This document shows, one piece after another, positions 1 to 5,558 of a stretch of 5,913 bases of DNA. Every line of letters starts with the position of its first letter. Position 1 is the stretch's first letter. Source of the DNA: Candidatus Altarchaeota archaeon (GTDB taxonomy: Archaea > Altiarchaeota > Altiarchaeia > IMC4 > QMZM01); contig JAHIKS010000074.1 in the NCBI GenBank assembly GCA_018897475.1, forward strand, positions 1 to 5,913, given 5' to 3'. The notes under the pieces are model-generated. The model did not search any database. It was not told where the DNA came from and was given only the letters and a program-made list of their open reading frames with translations. The translations under genes and the position numbers were made by a program.

Positions 1-811
1 GGCCTGAAATCACTTCGGGCATCAAATCCTCCTTCCCGACCGATGAGCCACCTGAAACCAAAAGCAAATCCACGTCTTCTATTGCTGAAGCAATCCTTTT
101 TCTGATTTCTTTCGCATCATCACCTACCATACCTAAATCCTCAACACAGGCCCCGGCAATCTTTAACGCGTCTGCTAATGCCCTGTTGTTTATTCCATAG
201 ATTTTTCCTTTGGTAAGTTTTTCGCCTGAATGAAGTAGTTCGTTTCCGGTTGATAAAACAGCGACCTTCGGTCTTCTCCTGACTCGTACTTCCTTCAGTC
301 CCAGTGAAGACAACACCGCCGTGTGATGGGGCTTGAGAACCAGGCCCTTCCTCAAGACAACCTGTCCCTTTTTGATGTCTGAGCCTATTAGAACTACGTG
401 TGTGTTTCTTCCGGCCTCCTTTTGTATCTGTATTAGATTTCCACTCCCTTTCGTATATTCCACCATCACAACAGCGTCTGAGCCTTCAGGCATCATCGCC
501 CCCGTTGCAATCTCGATGCATGTTCCCTTCGTGAGCCTCTTTTTTGGAATTTCTCCGGCATATAACCGGCCGATCATCCTCAAGTTGACGGGATTGGTTT
601 CACCTGCTCCAACTGTATCCTGTGACTTCACAGCAAACCCGTCCATGGCGGCTTTTTTGAAGTGGGGCACATCAATTCCTGATACCACGTCTTGCGCAAG
701 CACCCTGCCCAGGGACTCCTTAACCTCAATCGTCTCACATCCAACCTTCCTTGCGTTTGCCCTCAGAATTTTTCTAGCCTCCTCAATCGTTGATAGCTTC
801 CTGAAAATCAT
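1..811 (-). CDS. moeA: MoeA, molybdopterin molybdenumtransferase (3' end cut off by window)
   Basis: MoeA inserts molybdate (or tungstate) into adenylylated molybdopterin in the cytoplasm, the last common step of Mo/W cofactor synthesis. I translated 270 codons from the ATG at 811 to the window edge; the family is usually about 400 residues, so roughly a third is missing, including any C-terminal fusion. Family motifs are clear: AAMDGFAV (residues 54-61), EIATGAMMPEG (100-110), GSDIKKG (143-149), STGNEL (187-192), and SGGSSVGKED (253-262). Residues matching the E. coli active-site acids and threonine (D59, T100, D142, E188, D228) are D57, T103, D145, E191 and D231 or D232, so the enzyme should be active. 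The ATG lies one base after the stop of the upstream small membrane gene. No good Shine-Dalgarno is close (GGAG is 14 nt away), so translation probably depends on coupling. Identity is very secure. Confidence 0.96.
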   Translation of the reverse strand, partial: MIFRKLSTIEEARKILRANARKVGCETIEVKESLGRVLAQDVVSGIDVPHFKKAAMDGFAVKSQDTVGAGETNPVNLRMIGRLYAGEIPKKRLTKGTCIEIATGAMMPEGSDAVVMVEYTKGSGNLIQIQKEAGRNTHVVLIGSDIKKGQVVLRKGLVLKPHHTAVLSSLGLKEVRVRRRPKVAVLSTGNELLHSGEKLTKGKIYGINNRALADALKIAGACVEDLGMVGDDAKEIRKRIASAIEDVDLLLVSGGSSVGKEDLMPEVISG

Positions 812-812
812 T

Positions 813-989
813 TTAAGGGAACCTGCTCCATAAAACCTCGAATACGTGATACTGGATTGTTTTAACAATCTCAATCCCAAGTGCAAAAAATGTCATCTGT
901 TTAACCGAACCCGTAATGAAATAAAAGAAAGCGCCCATGATGATGAGGGAATAGATTCTGTATAAAACAGATTTCTTGAGAGATGTCAT
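813..989 (-). CDS. Small DUF2061-like membrane protein, 58 aa
   Basis: Function unknown. The sequence fits the DUF2061 pattern as I remember it: a basic start (LKKSVLYR, residues 4-11), a first hydrophobic helix ending in the conserved TG (about 12-27), a second helix with the E40/K43 pair (LGIEIVK), and a closing Y-x-x-F-E-x-x-W motif (47-54), where the family usually has Y-x-x-H-E-x-x-W. It should be an integral membrane protein with two short helices. I chose the ATG at 989 over the ATG at 1004. The first five codons of the longer reading are themselves a near-perfect Shine-Dalgarno (GGAGGTGAG) correctly spaced from 989, and 989 makes an ATGA overlap with the moaB stop. The stop lies one base before moeA. 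This packing says it is co-translated with cofactor genes, but gives no mechanism. The DUF2061 assignment is from visual pattern only. Confidence 0.8.
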   Translation of the reverse strand: MTSLKKSVLYRIYSLIIMGAFFYFITGSVKQMTFFALGIEIVKTIQYHVFEVLWSRFP

Positions 990-1483
990 TTCCTCACCTC
1001 CCATACGAGATGCCCGAGTTCACCAACAATGAAATTCATGCCAAGCGTCACGGCATTTTTCGAGCCGGGCAGGCATATTACTGCTTTCTCTTTTGAGACG
1101 CCTGCAAAGGCCCTTGAAAGGATTGCCGTAGCACCTATCTGCTTGTAGCTCAGGTACCTAAAAAGCTCCCCAAAGCCGGGAAGTTCTTTTTCAATGAGTC
1201 CCTGCAAGGCCTCAACAGTTACGTCCCGCTTGGATACCCCGGTGCCACCATTTGTGATTATGACATCAACATCGGAGGAGAGTATGTGCTCTATTTTTTC
1301 CCTTATCATTCTCGCATCATCCCTTATGACATCGTATTCCACGACCCGGTGGCCATTCTCGGCCAGAGTCTCCTTTATTATCCTGCCGGATGAGTCATCT
1401 TCTTTGGTTCGGGTATCACTTACAGTTACAACAGCAACTCTAACGCTTTCCGGGGCATTCTTTTTGTGACGTTTATGGCTCAT
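986..1483 (-). CDS. moaB: MoaB/Mog-family molybdopterin adenylyltransferase
   Basis: This 165-residue cytoplasmic protein should activate molybdopterin by adding AMP from ATP, giving MPT-AMP for MoeA. In archaea this job falls to MoaB; the Pyrococcus enzyme has been shown to do it, while E. coli MoaB does not. Visible motifs are VVTVSDTR (18-25), ITNGGTG (76-82), RDVT (86-89), SRAFAGV (123-129) and LPGSKNAV (138-145). D87, and D55 or D56, match the catalytic aspartates of E. coli MogA (D82, D49). The His/Lys-rich N-terminus (MSHKRHKKNAPESV) resembles other archaeal MoaBs as I recall them, which supports the ATG at 1483. No Shine-Dalgarno is visible there, and the start overlaps the end of moaC by 11 nt, so coupled translation is likely. 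The stop forms ATGA with the next gene. Assignment to the family is secure; choosing MoaB over MogA rests on overall resemblance. Confidence 0.94.
   Translation of the reverse strand: MSHKRHKKNAPESVRVAVVTVSDTRTKEDDSSGRIIKETLAENGHRVVEYDVIRDDARMIREKIEHILSSDVDVIITNGGTGVSKRDVTVEALQGLIEKELPGFGELFRYLSYKQIGATAILSRAFAGVSKEKAVICLPGSKNAVTLGMNFIVGELGHLVWEVRK
993..1001 (-). promoter_or_regulatory. Strong Shine-Dalgarno for the DUF2061-like gene
   Basis: GGAGGTGAG on the minus strand lies inside the last codons of moaB, with five bases between the GGAGGTG core and the ATG at 989. It is the strongest ribosome-binding site in the window. It decides the start of the small membrane protein, because a start at 1004 would place the site inside the reading frame as codons 2-4. 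Confidence 0.85.
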
Positions 1484-1916
1484 TTTTTGTTTTTTTCACA
1501 ACCCTGACTTTTTCTATCAGAGTATGCGGATATTGCCCGTTTTCATTCTTTTCAAGATACTTAACCATATCCCAGATTGTTGTTAATGCAGTATTCACCC
1601 CAACAATTGCTTCCATTTCAGCGCCGGTTTTTGCCACAGCCTTGACTGTAACCCTTGCCGTGATTGAATCGTCATTTATCTCAAAATTGGTTTCAATCCC
1701 CGATATCGGAATCTGATGGCACAGCGGGATAATTCTGGGGGTTTCTTTCACCGCATTTATGGCGGCAATCTCAGCGACGATTAACGGGTCGCCCTTTTTT
1801 ATTTGATTATTTTTGATTTTTTCTAGGGTGTTACTCTTCAATACTATCCTGCCCTCTGCAGTTGCGGTTCTTGGGATGGATTCCTTTGCTGAGACGTCTA
1901 TCATGTTAATTTTCAT
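1473..1916 (-). CDS. moaC: MoaC, cyclic pyranopterin monophosphate synthase
   Basis: MoaC turns 3',8-cyclo-GTP, the MoaA product, into cyclic pyranopterin monophosphate. The 147 residues cover the whole family length. Motifs are MIDVSAKE (5-12), IPLCHQIP (63-70), KTGAEMEAIVGV (96-107) and WDMVK (115-119). By alignment from memory, K41, H67, E100, E102, D116 and K119 correspond to E. coli K51, H77, E112, E114, D128 and K131, so all catalytic residues are present. The usual LCHP reads LCHQ, a mild variation. The ATG at 1916 is 23 nt after the modC stop and lacks a Shine-Dalgarno; the ATG at 1904 is an alternative that would drop four residues. It rejoins the cofactor pathway after the transporter block, and its 3' end overlaps moaB by 11 nt. 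Confidence 0.96.
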   Translation of the reverse strand: MKINMIDVSAKESIPRTATAEGRIVLKSNTLEKIKNNQIKKGDPLIVAEIAAINAVKETPRIIPLCHQIPISGIETNFEINDDSITARVTVKAVAKTGAEMEAIVGVNTALTTIWDMVKYLEKNENGQYPHTLIEKVRVVKKTKNEP

Positions 1917-1939
1917 ATTCTTTTTGTTTGTTAGTTAAA

Positions 1940-3004
1940 TTAAAATACGTGCACATTCATTGCTTTAAAAATAACATAAATCTCTGATCCCTTTTTTAAT
2001 TCTGTTTCAAGATATGCTCTTCTGGTTAAGAGTACAGTCAATGGTATGCTGACATCAACAATAATTCTAACCAAACTGCCTTTATCCATGATATTAACAA
2101 TTTTGCCTTTTAATATGTTTTTATCGTTGTAGCATTTGCATACCGCCTCTGATAATACAATGTCCTCTGGGTGGATTGAAACATAAACCGCTCCAACTTT
2201 TTCTGTTAGAGAAAAAATATTTGTATCCATGCCATGAATCCTGATTCTACTTATCCCCTTCCCATTATCACTATAAATTACTTTTCCTTTAAACAGGTTC
2301 TCTGCACCGACAAATTTAGCCACAGACTCTGTTTTTGGTTTCCTGAATATTTCATCAGGCGTTCCAATTTGTATGATTTTCCCATTATTCATAACCGCTA
2401 TCCTATCGCCAAGAGATATTGCTTCCTCAAAATCGTGGGTTACATGTATTGTTGTGGTTTTTATTTCTTTGTGAATTCTTTTTAATTCTCTCTGCAATTC
2501 CTCATGAGTTCTTGGATCAAGAGCAGAAAGGGGCTCATCTAAAATCAATAATCTTGGTTTAATTATTAGTGCTCTTGCCAGAGCGACCCTCTGCTTTTCC
2601 CCTCCTGATAGCGTTTTTGGATTTTGACGATAGAGTATATTTTTTATATTCAAACGGTTGGTAACTTCCCCCACCCTTTTTTCTATCTCTTTTTTTGAAT
2701 GATTTTTAATTTTCAGTCCGAATTGAATATTTTCCAAAGCATTTAGATGAGGAAACAGAACATAGTCCTGAGGTACATAACCGGTCTCTCTCTCCTCTGG
2801 CGTTAACAGGGTAACATTCCCATCGTTAAACCATATTTCTCCTTTGCATGGATTATGAATCCCAGCCATACACTCAACAAGTACGGTTTTCCCGCTTCCT
2901 GTGGGCCCCAAAATTACAAAATATTCCCCCTTCTTTATTTCAATATTTATGTCTCTTAAGTGAAATTCGCCAACATCAACATCAAGGTCATGAATTTTTA
3001 TCAT
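1940..3004 (-). CDS. modC: Molybdate/tungstate ABC transporter ATPase (ModC/WtpC type)
   Basis: Cytoplasmic ATPase that powers oxyanion import with the two genes before it. From the ATG at 3004 (354 aa) the ABC domain shows Walker A GPTGSGKT (33-40), Q-loop Q79, signature LSGGEKQ (132-138), Walker B LLILDE (152-157), D-loop SALD (160-163) and switch histidine H190, all intact. The C-terminal third (about 235-354) ends in a TOBE-type domain (GSLVRIIVDV, then FKAMNVHVF). Such domains bind molybdate or tungstate in ModC and in some members give feedback inhibition. I preferred ATG 3004 over GTG 3013 because it makes an ATGA overlap with the permease stop and has GGTGG five bases upstream; the choice costs only three residues. 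The gene is AT-rich compared with the flanking moa genes. Mo and W cannot be told apart by sequence, so wtpC is an equally valid name. Confidence 0.9.
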   Translation of the reverse strand: MIKIHDLDVDVGEFHLRDINIEIKKGEYFVILGPTGSGKTVLVECMAGIHNPCKGEIWFNDGNVTLLTPEERETGYVPQDYVLFPHLNALENIQFGLKIKNHSKKEIEKRVGEVTNRLNIKNILYRQNPKTLSGGEKQRVALARALIIKPRLLILDEPLSALDPRTHEELQRELKRIHKEIKTTTIHVTHDFEEAISLGDRIAVMNNGKIIQIGTPDEIFRKPKTESVAKFVGAENLFKGKVIYSDNGKGISRIRIHGMDTNIFSLTEKVGAVYVSIHPEDIVLSEAVCKCYNDKNILKGKIVNIMDKGSLVRIIVDVSIPLTVLLTRRAYLETELKKGSEIYVIFKAMNVHVF

Positions 3005-3807
3005 ATCGACCACCCACTCCCTGCAATTTTTCTGATAGCAAATAACGATGTTATTGAAATTATAATCAATATAAGGATTACTGCAATTGCTTTTTCAACA
3101 TCTGCCGATGCCAAGCTTAAAAATATAGCAATTGGTAGAGTTTCTGTTTTCATCGCTGTTGCTCCAGCGAGTGTTACTGTTGCTCCAAATTCCCCGATAG
3201 CACGAGCCCATGTCAGAATGCCTGCCGCTAAAAGTCCGTTTTTAGCTAGGGGTAGTGTAACCTTGAAGAGTGCCTGAAATTTGTTACACCCAAGAGTTCT
3301 TGCAACATCCTCATATCTTGAGCCTATTGCATCAAAAGTGGATTTCATAAGCCTGATGCAGAGAGCACTCACAACAACAAATTGTGCCAAAATTATTCCA
3401 GGAATCACAAAGACGAATTTTATGCCATGTTCCTCTATTCCTGAACCTATTGGGGTACTGAAGAAAATCAAAAGAGCAGCACCTAAAGCGATTGGCGATA
3501 TTACTATCGGCAAATCAAGTATCGTGTCAATAATGTCTTTACCCCAAAATTCAGTTTGTGATAATGCATAAGCAGCCGGGATACCAATTGCTACGGAGAT
3601 TAAAACTGCTATTGTAGCAGTTATCAAACTTAGTTTTATCGCAAATATTATCTCTTTAGAGAATAATATGGATATAAATCTATCAGAGCTTATGTAGCAT
3701 ATCATAGACACGACAATTCCTACAAGAAATAAAATAAAGAATATAAGCGCACTTAAGGTCGCTGCCTTGAAAATTCTTTCACCAAAAATGCCGTTAAATA
3801 CATTCAT
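3001..3807 (-). CDS. modB: Molybdate/tungstate ABC transporter permease (ModB/WtpB type)
   Basis: Membrane channel of the oxyanion importer, 268 aa from the ATG at 3807. About six hydrophobic segments are seen, near residues 16-38, 55-80, 97-117, 133-155, 190-215 and 238-260. The cytoplasmic EAA-type loop that docks on the ATPase lies at 165-186, with EDVARTLGCNKFQALFKVTL followed by P and the next helix. GEFGATVTLAG (about 205-215) is a typical ModB/WtpB/CysT-family stretch. A TTG at 3822 would add five residues and overlap modA. I chose ATG 3807, which sits two bases after the modA stop, although its Shine-Dalgarno (GGAAAA) is weak. Its 3' end forms ATGA with modC. Family is certain; substrate comes from context. 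Confidence 0.9.
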   Translation of the reverse strand: MNVFNGIFGERIFKAATLSALIFFILFLVGIVVSMICYISSDRFISILFSKEIIFAIKLSLITATIAVLISVAIGIPAAYALSQTEFWGKDIIDTILDLPIVISPIALGAALLIFFSTPIGSGIEEHGIKFVFVIPGIILAQFVVVSALCIRLMKSTFDAIGSRYEDVARTLGCNKFQALFKVTLPLAKNGLLAAGILTWARAIGEFGATVTLAGATAMKTETLPIAIFLSLASADVEKAIAVILILIIISITSLFAIRKIAGSGWSI

Positions 3808-3809
3808 GG

Positions 3810-4655
3810 TTACGTTTTCCAATTATCAGGTAATTCATACTCGCCGCCAATTTGAGCATTCGGAGCATATTTTCTGGCTTCTTCTTCAGTTGCTATATAA
3901 CCATATCTTGCAAAAATCTTCTGACCTTCCTCTGAAACCAGAAAGTCTATAAATTTCTGGGCGCTTTTTCTATCCTTTGTGTAGATTGAAACTGCTATGG
4001 GGATATAAGCGATACTTGGCAACTCTTCGGGTTTCAGGTAAACCACATCTGTATCGTTGGGTGTCCATTCTGAGAATACCCTCCATCCCATGATTGCATC
4101 AACCTTATCCATTACAATCAATGTGGCAGTCTTAGAGCAACTCTCAGCATGTACAATAATGTTGGGTTTAACTTTTTCTGACATATTATTATACTCCAAT
4201 ATCTCTACAGCATATCCCCCGACACAACAACTCTCAGGGGCACATATTCCAACTGTTACCCCCGGTTTTGTTAAGTCTTCAAGAGACTGGATGTTCTTGG
4301 GGTTGTCTTCTTGCACACAAATCGCTGGAACCAAATAAACGATTTTCTTCACAGTTTCTGGATACACAACACCATCTTTTTCTGCTTTAATCATGTAATC
4401 CGGCGAGCCAGAGCTGTATATATCGCCTTGTTTAGACATTTTTAGCTGAGAAAGCATAGTTCCAGAACCGCCAAAATTCAATTCAACTTTTATATCTGTT
4501 TTCTCTTCAAAGATCCTTGCTGCTTCTTCCATCGCAGGTTTGCTTGCAGACCCGCAGAAGACCATAATTGTCTTTTGCGTTTCTTCATTTTCGATACATC
4601 CAGCGATAATTGCAATCAAAATCAAACCCATCAAAATCTTTTTATCAATTTTCAT
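3810..4655 (-). CDS. modA: ModA/WtpA-like substrate-binding lipoprotein, cysteine-rich
   Basis: Extracytoplasmic binding protein that should hand an oxyanion to the ModBC channel. The 281 residues begin with a lipoprotein signal (KIDKK, hydrophobic 8-19, lipobox IAGC with C20), so it is membrane-anchored. The mature part is a class II periplasmic-binding fold: VFCGSASKPAMEEAA (32-46), NFGGSGTMLSQL (60-71), GDIYSSGSPDYM (77-88), KVDAIMGWRVF (184-194) and a C-terminal FIDFLVSEEGQKIF helix (235-248). The first binding loop reads CGSASKP rather than the usual ModA AAASL or WtpA HAGSL, so it is a divergent branch. Mature cysteines C34, C113, C138, C143, C144 and C173 are unusually many. The ATG at 4655 overlaps moaA by 11 nt and has GAAGGA eight bases upstream. 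Molybdate or tungstate as substrate is inferred from neighbours, not from sequence. Confidence 0.82.
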   Translation of the reverse strand: MKIDKKILMGLILIAIIAGCIENEETQKTIMVFCGSASKPAMEEAARIFEEKTDIKVELNFGGSGTMLSQLKMSKQGDIYSSGSPDYMIKAEKDGVVYPETVKKIVYLVPAICVQEDNPKNIQSLEDLTKPGVTVGICAPESCCVGGYAVEILEYNNMSEKVKPNIIVHAESCSKTATLIVMDKVDAIMGWRVFSEWTPNDTDVVYLKPEELPSIAYIPIAVSIYTKDRKSAQKFIDFLVSEEGQKIFARYGYIATEEEARKYAPNAQIGGEYELPDNWKT

Positions 4656-5508
4656 AGTATGGTTCCTTCTTGTTTATGGCCTCAAGAAATAGGGTATTCA
4701 GAGATTTCCCGTTATTCGTATCAACAAGGTTATCGTCCCTCATGAGGCATGGTTTCAGCTTGCCGTCACTGGTAAGTCGGATTTTATTACAGTTCATACA
4801 AAATTCCCTACTGGGCCGTACCACCTCCACCACAACATCATCCAGGATGTATTGTTTTCTGGACTGCATTTTTCTGGTAGTAATCCCTTTTGCATTCTTG
4901 CTCAATTCATTCTCGATTCCTTCCAGAGCGAATTTGTATCTGTCATAGACGGGTTTGTTCAGAGGGATTAGCTCTATTAACTGCAAAATGGCCCGGTGTT
5001 CTCTTGCAAACCCGATCATATCCCCTATTTCATGATCATTCACGCCACTAAGGACAACCATGTTAAGCTTTATTGGGGTAAGCCCGGCTTTTTTTGCAGC
5101 AAGGAGCCCGGGAAGAATATTATCCCTGTTCTTATCTAGAGTCCTGGAAAGAGAATCGCAGCCTATATTCACTCTGTCTAAACCAGCGTGCTTTAATGGC
5201 TTTGCTAAATTTTCCAATAAAGTTCCGTTGGTGGTCATGGATACCTCATCAATTCCGTCGGTATTGGATATGCATTCTATCAAATCCGCTATATCTTCGC
5301 GCATCAGGGGCTCTCCTCCCGTTATTTTCACCCCCCTGATTCCAATCTCTGCTGCGCAATCTACAATCCGCCCTATCTCCCCGATATTCATCTCCCTGCC
5401 GGAGCCATTCTCCCCTTCCCGGTGGCAGTAGATGCAGTTTAGATTACACCTTTGCGTTACGGAAACCCTGAGATTGGTGATTCCCTGGGAGTCAGATAGT
5501 TTAGCCAT
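4645..5508 (-). CDS. moaA: MoaA, GTP 3',8-cyclase (radical SAM)
   Basis: MoaA uses S-adenosylmethionine and two 4Fe-4S clusters to convert GTP to 3',8-cyclo-GTP, the first step of the pterin cofactor. From ATG 5508 (287 aa) the radical-SAM cluster motif CNLNCIYC gives C21, C25 and C28. ITGGEPLMRED (62-72) carries the SAM-binding GGEP. The second, GTP-binding cluster is C237, C240 and C254 (FCMNC...LKPCL). Variations: the arginine that usually follows CxxCN is K242 (CNKIR), the usual RFIE reads QLIE (Q176), and the C-terminus (KKEPYYEN) lacks the Gly-Gly tail important in bacterial and human enzymes. A TTG at 5526 is the only longer start. I prefer ATG 5508 because TTG would lie upstream of, or at, the predicted transcript start. 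It is the first gene of the run and the likely target of the operator at 5528-5551. Confidence 0.95.
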   Translation of the reverse strand: MAKLSDSQGITNLRVSVTQRCNLNCIYCHREGENGSGREMNIGEIGRIVDCAAEIGIRGVKITGGEPLMREDIADLIECISNTDGIDEVSMTTNGTLLENLAKPLKHAGLDRVNIGCDSLSRTLDKNRDNILPGLLAAKKAGLTPIKLNMVVLSGVNDHEIGDMIGFAREHRAILQLIELIPLNKPVYDRYKFALEGIENELSKNAKGITTRKMQSRKQYILDDVVVEVVRPSREFCMNCNKIRLTSDGKLKPCLMRDDNLVDTNNGKSLNTLFLEAINKKEPYYEN

Positions 5509-5527
5509 TTCGCTACAGATGCTCAAT

Positions 5528-5551
5528 CGTTATATTACTTGGAATATAACG
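5528..5551. promoter_or_regulatory. Perfect inverted repeat resembling the ModE operator (Mo-box)
   Basis: CGTTATATT-N6-AATATAACG: two perfect 9-base arms around a six-base spacer, 24 bp in all, filling most of the gap between nikR and moaA. From memory, the E. coli modA operator for ModE is CGTTATATT-N6-TACATAACG, the same left arm, spacer length and total length, and ModE-type boxes have been reported in archaea. The site covers the expected TATA region of moaA, so a bound dimer would block TBP/TFB and shut the operon when molybdate or tungstate is plentiful. The palindrome is seen directly; the ModE assignment is by resemblance, and no ModE gene is in the window. Confidence 0.8.
5530..5537 (-). 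promoter_or_regulatory. Candidate archaeal TATA box for the moaA-moeA operon
   Basis: On the minus strand TAATATAA is preceded by CCAAG, a possible BRE. Its centre is about 26 bases before the ATG at 5508, the normal archaeal TATA-to-start distance, so the message would begin at or next to the ATG and be leaderless. This agrees with the lack of a Shine-Dalgarno there. A second AT-rich octamer in the other palindrome arm (TTATATTC, 5549-5542) would instead start RNA about 12 bases earlier. Which one is used cannot be decided by eye. Confidence 0.4.
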
Positions 5552-5558
5552 CTTAAAA

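Noticed and set aside
333..833. Plus-strand open frame of 166 codons opposite moeA.
   Set aside because: No recognisable domain and low-complexity translation; the opposite strand encodes MoeA with every catalytic motif. Other plus-strand frames are rejected for the same reason.
990..1004. Longer start (ATG 1004) for the small membrane protein.
   Set aside because: Its first codons are the Shine-Dalgarno for ATG 989, and the added MGGEE residues are explained by that site.
1917..1939. Internal terminator or promoter between modC and moaC.
   Set aside because: The 23 bases are A-rich with no inverted repeat or TATA-like octamer at a useful distance; nothing supportable is seen.
3041..3055. 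Short palindrome AATAAC-GAT-GTTATT, a possible second regulatory site.
   Set aside because: It lies inside the permease coding sequence, in AT-rich codons of the last helix, far from any gene start, and lacks the CGTTATAT arm. Chance is enough.
5528..5551. The inverted repeat read as a terminator hairpin for nikR.
   Set aside because: The stem is almost all A-T, no T-run follows on the minus strand, and the sequence matches a Mo-box much better.
5509..5558. Moco-responsive riboswitch before moaA.
   Set aside because: The gap is only about 50 bases and largely taken by the palindrome, with room for neither the multi-helix aptamer nor a leader.
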